A stretch of 30,943 nt of DNA, taken from the NCBI RefSeq assembly GCF_000003605.2, contig NW_003141325.1, positions 169,578 to 200,520 on the forward strand, read 5' to 3'. Below, piece after piece: positions 9,720-19,300 of the stretch. This DNA is from Saccoglossus kowalevskii (lineage: Eukaryota > Hemichordata > Enteropneusta > Harrimaniidae). Position 1 is the first letter of the stretch. Each line of letters opens with the position of its first letter. The notes beneath the pieces were generated by a model. That model was not told where the DNA came from. It did not search any database and saw only the letters and a list, made by a program, of their open reading frames with translations. A program made the position numbers and the translations under genes.

Positions 9720-11507
9720 GTACGGCAACCGAGGTGGCTCACAACATGGCATTTTATAAAACTATTTTTACAATTCATTTTTATTTATAATTCCCTTTTA
9801 ATAACCATTTTCGATTCTAAAATCGATTTTTGTTTCTAATATCTGTTTTCATTTAAAAAGAACAATTGTTTAAATCCGTTTTCATTTTCAAAATCCGTTT
9901 TCATTTTCAAAATCCATTTTTGATTTAAAAATCCATTTTCCTTTTTTAAAATCCATTTTCGTTTTCAAAATCCATTTTCATTTTTAAAATCCTTTTTCAT
10001 TTTCAAAATTCATTTTTGATTTAAAAATCCATTTTCCTTTTTTAAAATCCTTTTTCATTTTCAAAAATTCATTTCTGATTTAAAAATCCATTTTCTTTTT
10101 TTAAATCTATTTTCGTTTTCAAAATCCATTTTCATTTTTAAAATCCATTTTTGTTTTTAAAATTCATATTTGATTTCAAAATCTATTTTTGTTTTTAAAA
10201 CCCATTTTTGTTTTCAAAATCCATTTTCATTTTTAAAATCCATTTTCTTTTTTTAAATCCATTTTCATTTTTAAAATCTATCGTTTTTTAAATACGTTTT
10301 TGTTTTTCCTAATCCGTTTTTATTTTTAAAATCCATTCTCATGTTTTTGTTGACATTTGAAGTATAGGTATATAAGTATTTTTCACGTTGAAGCAAATTT
10401 TCCATCAGAATTTACATAAAAATCACTGTTGTTCCCCGCCTATCGCTTTAACTTTAACTGTTTTTAATTGTTTTTACTAAGATTCTCATTTCGATTCGAT
10501 TTGTGTTTTGTATACCATTTCAACTTGACCTGATTTTTTTTTTATTTCCACCAGCGACGTTTCCATGGTAAGGCTTTTTTACGTAAGTTATTCTTCAGAC
10601 TATAACTTTAGCCGTGGTTCCGTGGCGATTTTAGTTCATAAAGGGTTTTTGGCTTCATAGGTTGGCTTACATTTTGACGTCAAATGCATTTGTGGTCAGG
10701 CTTGTCCGCCGACGACGTTGCCTTGTTTTCCGACAATACCCTACCGGTACAAAACGCAGCAAAACCACGGCTATAACTTATTCTAATCAACTTTGGAGCT
10801 CTCGTTTTATCAGCTGTAACGTTGATACTCAGATTATAACAAGTTACAGCTGTGGGTCTGCTGTGTTATCGTACCGGATAAGGTACTGTCGGTATACAAG
10901 GCAGCGCCATCGGTGTATGTACAGGCATACGACACCACAGCGTAAGCCGACAGATGAAGATAAGAACCCCCTATGGAACCACGGCCAAATAGGGTATAGT
11001 CTGAAGAAGAAGAACTTACGTAAATAAGCTTTACCATAGAATCGTTACCGGTGGAAATAAAAAATCCGGAATCAGAGTTACAATTCCTAGTCACGTCATA
11101 TGGGGTTAGAGGGCGAGGTCACAGGTCAAAAAGTGAAAATGAAAATGGTTTTGAAAATGAAAATGGAATTTGAAAACGAAAATGGATTTTAAAAATGAAA
11201 ATGAATTTTAAAAACGAAAATGGAATTTTGAAAATGAAAATGGAATTTGAAAACGAAAATGCATTTTGAAAATGAAAATGGAATTTGAAAACGAAAATGA
11301 ATTTTGAAAATGAAAATGGATTTAAACAATTGGATTTTAAAATAAAAACAGAACCCAGAAACGAAAGTGGGTTTTAAAAATTGATTCCAGGACCGAAAAT
11401 GGTGTTTAAAAAAGGATTAACAAGTAAAAATTCGTTCTCAAAATGTAAATAAATTGTAAAAATGGTTTTATAAAATGCCATGTTGTAAGCCACCTCGGTT
11501 GCCGTAC
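9720..11507. mobile_element. Foldback element: giant inverted repeat with minisatellite arms
   Basis: The left arm (9720-10788) is matched, in reverse complement, by the right arm (10832-11507). They are separated by a 43-nt loop (10789-10831). The outer ends share TACGGCAACCGAGGTGGCT, then ACAACATGGCATTTTATAAA. The middle of each arm is an array of about 18-20-bp units of the type TTTTCATTTTNAAAATCCA (about 9790-10345 on the left; the reverse complement at about 11130-11420). The left arm is longer because it carries more units. Inside the arrays both arms share unique blocks such as TTACGTAAGTTNTTCTTC, CAGACTATA and GCCGTGGTTCC. The structure resembles foldback (FB/TU-type) transposons, whose long terminal repeats contain tandem subrepeats. 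No transposase is encoded. Flanks CTATTG and CTGTTG could be a degraded target duplication. Confidence 0.8.
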
Positions 11508-11689
11508 TGTTGCCGCTTAAAAGAGGCAAGGTGGGTATTTTCGAGCGTGGTAAAATCATTGTGTCATATATTGCAACCGGATGTGAAAGTTATTACATAT
11601 TCTAAAACAAATATTGCAAGCATAGCCGTACTGACATGTATGAGCTACCTGTACACATACTAGTAGGTAAAGCAGGGAGCCATGCGCAC

Positions 11690-11917
11690 GTAGTACATTG
11701 GCAAGTTCACGGCCTCACAATTCAGGTTCATGTCACGACGACTTGGTTTTAACACAATACATCAATTCACCGTTTTAAATGAACGGTTGTTTGTAAACAA
11801 ATAGCAACCTTGCTTGACACGAGTTCTTGAGCCCGATTGGAATGTAACAAGTAGGGATTGCTCGCCCAGTCGCGATAACCTTTCCACTAGTCCCGATATA
11901 TCATTGATCATCTAAAG
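11690..11917 (+). repeat. Diverged duplicated block, copy 1
   Basis: It pairs with 12620-12867. Shared segments in the same order are TTGTAAACAA, CACGAGTNCTTGAG, CGATAACCTTTC (TGATAACCTTTC in copy 2), and TTGATCATNTAAAG. Its function is unknown; it could be a degraded repeat or a duplicated regulatory segment between the two P450 genes. Confidence 0.55.
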
Positions 11918-12269
11918 TATATTATGTAGTTAAACACATGCGTGATCAACATTGCCACGGGAGCACTTGTCATGTAATAGACAACATTTTAAAGATAACT
12001 GTTAACACTGACGTCAGTAAAGGCATATCTGTTTTAAATTAATTATAAACCTAAACGACAGCTACACATTGTACGAGCCCATGCAGTGGCATTTACTGTT
12101 ATATATGGGCGTTTTAGGACGTTCCAATTCAAGCAAGAGTACTTCTCGTAAAGAAATAAGGTGTGTATCATTCGGAGTTGAATGAGACTGATTTCAAGTG
12201 ATAACTGTTATGTTCACTATCGTCACAACGAACTCGTTTCCTTCATCATAAATTTCAAACTCGATTAGA

Positions 12270-12404
12270 GAGGATTCTATTGGCCGATTGAATAAATTTA
12301 AACGTTTTCAAATGGCGATATGCTCGCTGATTGGTTGGTTGGATTCAGCTGCTATAAAAATGCATTATGAAGGAATGGGTTTATTTTTCCGATATTACAG
12401 AGAA
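12270..12404 (+). promoter_or_regulatory. Orphan promoter-like cluster
   Basis: Inverted CCAAT boxes occur at about 12278-12282 and 12330-12334 (GATTGGTTGGTTGG), with TATAAAAA at 12353-12360 about 20 bp downstream. A GTGAGT donor-like sequence begins at 12404. The order CCAAT, TATA, short leader, donor resembles a core promoter with a short noncoding first exon. No gene start follows that I can recognise. It could be an alternative first exon for gene B or chance. Confidence 0.3.
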
Positions 12405-12619
12405 GTGAGTGTTTTTACTGCAGTATTTATTCATATTTTTTGTCTAGCTCGCCCATTTGGGATGTTTATATAAATACTGGATGGACATAGCATGTTATTA
12501 CTTACGTTGAACTACACAGATAAAACATCGCTGTATTGCATGTTCTCATTAACATGGCTGCAATGCCACCCGGGCATTGAAAGCCACGGGCGGCTGAACG
12601 ACACATAACAAAGTTCAAG

Positions 12620-12867
12620 GTTTTGTAAGGTCATGATCATGTCAGAAGTTCATTGTGTACATATAACATTAACATAGTGCATCGACTCACAGTAGTATTA
12701 GGGTCGTAGCTTGTAAACAACAACCTGTTGAATAACCCCGCATTCTTGGATCACACGAGTGCTTGAGGCCGACTGTAAATTTTACGGGATGTCAAGACAG
12801 ATTCGCACGCCTTATCGTGATAACCTTTCTACGAGTGTCCGGGCAATATATTTTTGATCATTTAAAG
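12620..12867 (+). repeat. Diverged duplicated block, copy 2
   Basis: This is the partner of 11690-11917, about 0.93 kb away in the same orientation. The best-matching core is 12706-12867. Several indels separate the copies. Confidence 0.55.
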
Positions 12868-13177
12868 AACGCTACTTGCACAAACACTGCAATTATTGCA
12901 GTTTGACATTTATTGTATATTAAGCGAGATCATAATGTTTGAAAAAATACGAGAACGAACTTATTAGTTTAATTATAGAGGGACGCCCCGTTCCAAAACA
13001 CCGTCCACGAATGAACAGCTCTCTCCATGTTATTTGGGGACACACGCAAATGTTCTCAATTGACTTAAGCGTTCATGGTTCGTTGTTGAAATGAACACCG
13101 AGTAGAAATTTTAGAGAAAAGCAAGAAGACTGTTTGAATTGAGAACCACTAAACACAAGGCAATTTAAACTCCCTCT

Positions 13178-13480
13178 CAATCACCACAGCGTGAAAAGCC
13201 CAATCCTCAATCACCAAGAGTTAAAACTAGCCAATCAACTATTACCACAATTTGAATAGCCCAATCAGCAATCACCGAGAATTGAAACTAGGCAATCAAC
13301 TGTCACCACAATTTGAAGAGCCTGGTCAGCAATTATCAATAATTGAAACTAGCCAATCACCTGTCACCAAGAATTGAATGTAGCCAATCACCTACCACCA
13401 CAATTGAAGAGTCCAATCAGCAATCAACAAGAGTTCAAACTAGCCAATCACCAATCACCACAATTCGAAGAAGCCCAATG
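13178..13480 (+). repeat. CCAAT-rich minisatellite with dimeric structure
   Basis: About ten head-to-tail units of 29-31 bp start at 13178 (partial), 13201, 13232, 13262, 13293, 13323, 13354, 13385, 13414 and 13445. Nearly all begin CAATCA preceded by C or G. Units broadly alternate between an A type with a ...TTGAAACTAGC end and a B type with a ...CACAATTTGAAGAGCC end, giving a higher-order period of about 61 bp. Because the units abut, CCAATCA recurs every 30 bp or so. Confidence 0.8.
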
Positions 13481-15880
13481 ACACTAAATTAAATGAAACC
13501 AGTCACCAGAAGTTCATTATGTTTAATCAACATACTAATAAACACGCATTCAGTATACTCGCAATACAGTTACATATATACGTAGTCTGTTAACCACAGT
13601 GTTTTTACTAAACTTGGAATTTCATGCTATAATAAATCAGCAAAAAAATCTTCAACATAAAAGAAAATATTGTCATCAACTGGCAGCTAATATGTGAACA
13701 GATTCTGGAAGAGTGTACCCGCCTTATACTATTCATCCATCTTCCAATTTCTGCCTGTAGTTTCCTCGTGTGCGCGATTGGCTTTATTTGTAGTTTACGC
13801 ATACATTTAAATGGATCTGTTATGCAAAATAAATCACAGGTGTTCGCATTTGATTGGTGCTCTACTCTTCATCACGAGAGAGATACGAGCCAACTTGTAA
13901 TACGTGTCGATTGTTTGTTATTTATTAACTCCAAACTTACAGAAGTCAATTTTGAAATATACAGCAATTCCGCACAATTCTTTCAGCTAAAAAGCTCTGA
14001 CGTCAAATCAAATGGCCTGGCTAACGCGACTGATAATTCAGTGTTTCCCACTCCTATATTAATTTGTATCCTAAATGTCAGTTTCATCTAGCAGCAGGAA
14101 AGGTATGCGTGTTCAAAATCTCGTTTCTTGCGATTCGCTCCGCTATCATTTGTGTATGTTATGTGGTCATTCTGTAAAAAAAAAACTCCTGGCTCACCGT
14201 TACCATGGCAACAGCAATGAAAATGATTTTTGAATACGTTCCTACAAATCTTGGAGTAGAAACTACGGACATATCTCATTCTCATGCAGTGTTAGTGTAG
14301 CTCAGAATTACTATTTTTCATATCTTTTTGCATTGCTGAGAAATTTAACCTCGAAGTCGGGGGAGCTTTTCGCCGGGAACGGCATATTAACTTTTCTCTG
14401 ATTTGAGGGGAGCTGGGCCAAACTTTACAGGCACGTTACACCTGTAGTTCTGACCTACTGTTGTCATTTCAACACCCGACAAAATATTTCTTTTAACAGA
14501 GCGGGTCGCTAATCAGCATACCGGTTTGTGAAAATAAACTTGTTTAATGAAAAAATCAACTTCATGTAACAAGAAATTAAACATGCTATGATGAGTAATA
14601 CATTCTTTGAAAAGAATAACAATATGGGATGATTATGTTAGCTCCAAATTCTGCCCACGCTATCAGCTATTTTACTACTTGCATGTATATAATAATACCA
14701 AATATTTTTTGTTTGCCTTTGTTACATTAGTAATTATATATATTTATTATTTCGGATAATCGACAATATAATAATGACGAATTTCATTGGCTTAGAATGT
14801 TCCACTCAAGGAAACGGGCCAATGGGACAGTTCGTCTCAGTCTTGCAGCGATTATTGACTCACATTCACTGCCACTTTCATGCAAGTGATCGCTGGTGGC
14901 GTTGTTAATGACGTTTTTTCGTGATAATTTGGAATCTTGGGAATGAGTACAAATAACGAATAACGTGGAATTGAACTGCTTAATAACGCATCACCTGTAA
15001 TTCAGGTTGTGCAATAACGCGCTACGCGGAAATACGAAATAACGTATTAATAACACATCACAAATGAATTTAACGACGAAATACAAATCACCGGAAACAT
15101 GTACACTGCCTTAGCTATTCTCGCCCGAACGCCATCAATGCCTGCTTCTATACTCCTCCCTCAATCAATGTATTTGTTGGTGTCTGCCAAGGTCGTACAA
15201 GGTCGTAGTGTTCATTACCCTTTCGACAACAATCTTTGGAGTCGATTTGACAGATGTGCAATAGAGCACGGTTTTCTGGACCACATGCAATCGTTTTTCA
15301 GTCCGATTCAATTTAACAATTTTTGAAAACCTAATAATGGAGAGTCATATTTTGCTTCACGGTCATTCCCAAAATAATCTACTGACGGTATTGTGTGTGT
15401 GTGTGAAAAGAAACTTTCATGGGTCAATAGCTATCGTGTGGCCATAGGGACAGTCTCAATTTATCACAATTTTTCAACAATCGTTCTGTTATCGTTTATT
15501 TAATATCGAATTCTTTCTTCGTGTGCATTCCTTATTAATTTACTACGAAATTGTGACAATTTTTTCTCATCCGTATGCAGCAATTATACGCGTCAAATAA
15601 GCTCTCATACCTGATACAAACCGGAGTGACTCGTTGTCACACAACACAATTCTTTGAATTTCCCTAATTATCTAAAAAAATACATTTCAAACTGGAATAA
15701 CATATGAAACAGATTGTCAAATATTTTAATGTTTTAAATTCATCAGTTGAAAACGACTTTATACTCGTTACTTTAAAATATGAAAACAAATCTCTTATTT
15801 TGATTTTGGAGCGACCCTAAAACTCACTGGGTACCTGCTATTTGCTTCCTTGGTTTACGGTCACAGAGTTCAGTTTCGAA
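13481..15880. other. Spacer upstream of P450 gene B
   Basis: No gene is recognised. The region is CpG-bearing and has scattered CCAAT boxes in both orientations (for example GGGCCAATGGG near 14817-14827) and a CRE palindrome near 13998-14005. A short run of diverged repeats containing AATAACG lies at about 14953-15060, and a small GT microsatellite at 15392-15405. Confidence 0.5.
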
Positions 15881-15960
15881 CACGTGATCGTGCGAATTCA
15901 TAACACAAGTTACTCTATAAATCTTTAAAGGAATTTCTTGAGACGGGACCATCGGCCGTT
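15881..15960 (+). promoter_or_regulatory. Core promoter of P450 gene B
   Basis: TATAAA lies at 15916-15921, about 90 bp upstream of the ATG, with an E-box CACGTG at 15881-15886, 35 bp before the TATA box. The E-box plus TATA order mirrors P450 A, although the surrounding sequence is not obviously similar. The start site is expected near 15945-15955. Confidence 0.55.
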
Positions 15961-16006
15961 GTGCTGCTACGCAACATTCAACGCTGGAAACATCGTGAAC
16001 GGGATC

Positions 16007-16361
16007 ATGGATTTGTCAATGTTAACAGCTACGCAGATAATTGTCACCGCTATGGTGTGTCTCTTGGCGTTCGTTTTTCACAAACGCACACACAAGAGGT
16101 CAGGGAAGAACCCATTACCGCCGGGACCAATTGGGTTTCCAGTTGTCGGATACATTCCATTCCTGGACAAGGAAGCTCCGTACAAGAGTATGACGGACTT
16201 GGGAACCAAGTACGGAGACGTGTTCATGCTGCAAATGGGAAGTCGTAACGTGGTGGTCTTACTCAGCTACGAAGCTATTAAAGAGGCATTCATAACGAAA
16301 GGCGATTCGTTTAATGGCAGGCCCCGAATGGTACTTTCTGACCTATTTTCAGCAGGCAGGG
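16007..16361 (+). CDS. P450 B exon 1
   Basis: This exon encodes residues 1-118 and the first base of codon 119. The donor is AGGG|GTATGA, less canonical than in gene A but at the homologous position after the MVLSDLFSAGR segment. Confidence 0.9.
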
Positions 16362-19300
16362 GTATGATTTCTATATTTATTTAACTGGTTTGGTAAATGT
16401 AATACAGTTGTAGAGTCTGTTACCGAGGAGGCTGATGAACNNNNNNNNNNNNNNNNNNNNNNNNNNNNNNNNNNNNNNNNNNNNNNNNNNNNNNNNNNNN
16501 NNNNNNNNNNNNNNNNNNNNNNNNNNNNNNNNNNNNNNNNNNNNNNNNNNNNNNNNNNNNNNNNNNNNNNNNNNNNNNNNNNNNNNNNNNNNNNNNNNNN
16601 NNNNNNNNNNNNNNNNNNNNNNNNNNNNNNNNNNNNNNNNNNNNNNNNNNNNNNNNNNNNNNNNNNNNNNNNNNNNNNNNNNNNNNNNNNNNNNNNNNNN
16701 NNNNNNNNNNNNNNNNNNNNNNNNNNNNNNNNNNNNNNNNNNNNNNNNNNNNNNNNNNNNNNNNNNNNNNNNNNNNNNNNNNNNNNNNNNNNNNNNNNNN
16801 NNNNNNNNNNNNNNNNNNNNNNNNNNNNNNNNNNNNNNNNNNNNNNNNNNNNNNNNNNNNNNNNNNNNNNNNNNNNNNNNNNNNNNNNNNNNNNNNNNNN
16901 NNNNNNNNNNNNNNNNNNNNNNNNNNNNNNNNNNNNNNNNNNNNNNNNNNNNNNNNNNNNNNNNNNNNNNNNNNNNNNNNNNNNNNNNNNNNNNNNNNNN
17001 NNNNNNNNNNNNNNNNNNNNNNNNNNNNNNNNNNNNNNNNNNNNNNNNNNNNNNNNNNNNNNNNNNNNNNCAAATTTTTAATATTCATTATACATCATGT
17101 CACAGATATACGAATATATTGGTTTGACGATCTTTTTCAAAGTGGCCTAATGGTCGTTATTTTTTTGCTAAAAACGTTGTTTTATTTTTAGATCGGATTC
17201 TGAATGGCTGACCAGTGGCCATTTTGTTTTAATGAATGGGCTTCTAGAGCCATATCTCTGACATGCTTTGACTGATTATGTTCAAATTTTATATATTCAT
17301 TATACATATATTCATAATGGCTGATTTTGTTTTAATTAATGCTGTTCCAGAGCAATATCTCTCAATACTCATTTGACGATCAGATACAAATGTCAATCAT
17401 TTAAATGTTAAACAATCATCACATTCCTGACATGTTTATATTCCAGCTATATTACTATAAACAAAACTTTATATCTTAAATTTGATAACTAACGGGGACT
17501 GTGCCATGCATGGCTTGTTCGACTATTGACTTGACATCCACACAATGGGAGATTCTAGGTCAGTGACCTTCAATTTCCGTGGAGAGTGACCAACTATTCT
17601 AACGTCATTGAAATTACTCGGGCAACTAAAATCCAAGCATCGTGTTCGCATTTCGAGTCAAAATTCAATCTGTGTAAAGATGACGATGAAGCCTAAATTT
17701 TAATGCAAATATATATTGATGTGTATGTTATGCCAAGGCACAGTGGTCACTCAAATGTCTTTCGTGAACACACTTGTAAGAATTTTTTTCTATATTTCGC
17801 AACGGCTTATGTTTCTCAATAAGTGGTTGTTTCAGTAATAATGTAACTCACCAGAACGTACACATATATTGACATAGTAGAATTATAAAAAATTGACCCA
17901 ATGAAACAAATACCTAAATGATATAAATACATATTGTTAGATAAATACAGTTCTTTAGATAAATGCACAACGTATAATGTATGAGCTATTTAAATGTAAA
18001 ACTCCCTCACCAATGAAGAACTGAAATTTTAAAACATAAACTCGTATGCACTTTTTGATAACTTGTTTTTGTATTATTTGCAGTTTTTTCGGTAAATTCT
18101 CATCTCCTTCATTACTACTATTATTATCAATATTGTTGTCATTATTGTTGTTGCAGGTATTGTTTTCTCCACATTCAACGAAGCTTACAAGGAGCAGCGT
18201 AACTTCGCCGTTTCTGGTCTCAAACGTTTTGGGTGGGGTTCTTCGGCATTTGAAGTTAACATAATTCGGGAAGTGAATGGTTTGATCGAGACGTTCCAAC
18301 ATTTGAAAGGCAAACCTTTTGATCCATTCCACTACGTCAGGAACTCAGTGTCTAACATCATATGTTCCCTCATCTTTGGTAGGCGTTTTCATCCCGATGA
18401 CCGAGACTTCCGTAACCTTCTAACCACTCACTACCGTAACATGAAGTACAGTGGGTCTGCCGCTGCTGTTAACTTCTTGCCAATTTTGCAGTATCTCCCA
18501 TTCGGTAATTACAAGAGGGTTTTAGAGAACCACATGTACCTCCGCGATTGCCAGACAGCGATGATTGACAAGCATAGACAAACGCACAACCCAAATGATA
18601 TACGTGACTTTCTCGACCTGTATATACACGAGATCGATACCCGGCACCAGAAGGGTCAGTCATCTTCTTTTGATTATGACAACATCCGCCGAGTTGCCAA
18701 CGAACTTTTCACACTAGGCACTGAAACAACATCAACCACGATACTCTGGTCTTTGCTGTACATGATAACATACCCGGATATACAGAGACGAGTTCAGAAA
18801 GAACTATTTGATGTCCTCGGTGACAGACTCCCAACAATTGATGACAAACCCAAGTTGCCTTACGTTGAAGCAACCATCCTGGAAGTTCAACGAAGTGCTT
18901 GTGTCGTGCCATTGACTGTGCCTCACTGTGCAATGGAAGACACACAACTGCATGGTTACCACATCCCCAAAGACACCGTCATCATGGCTAACCTGTGGTC
19001 AGTCCTGCATGATCCTAAACACTGGCACAACCCCGATGAATTCAGACCAGACAGATTCTTGAATGATAAAGGGGAAATTGAAAAACCGGAAACCTTTATT
19101 CCCTTTAGTACTGGTAAGCTTATTTTATTTTATAGAATTTGCAAGAGAATACAGATAGAGTTTAGCATACTAGAGTTTAGCATTTATATTTTTAACCATT
19201 TCAATGTGAGAAATTTGCCGTATTCTCACTTTTTAAATAAAAATACGTTTCTGCCAGGTGACAATTTCAGACATTGAATTTCAATGTTTTTGATTAGGTG

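Larger units (their letters stand above)
11508..13177. other. Spacer with duplicated noncoding block
   Basis: No coding exon is recognised. Features are a diverged duplicated block (about 11690-11917 and 12620-12867), a 12-bp palindrome containing a CRE (ACTGACGTCAGT, 12007-12018), and a promoter-like CCAAT/TATA cluster at 12270-12404. Confidence 0.5.

Noticed and set aside
10662-11027. 121-codon plus-strand frame
   Set aside because: It runs across the loop of the foldback element from one arm into the other, so it is a by-product of the inverted repeat and has no family resemblance.
13178-13480. CRISPR-like array
   Set aside because: Units abut without unique spacers and vary in sequence; it is a eukaryotic minisatellite.
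15938-16006. N-terminal extension of P450 B upstream of 16007
   Set aside because: The open frame begins at a TTG; the first ATG is at 16007 with a good context.
16420-17127. Long frames across the N gap on both strands
   Set aside because: They consist of unknown bases.
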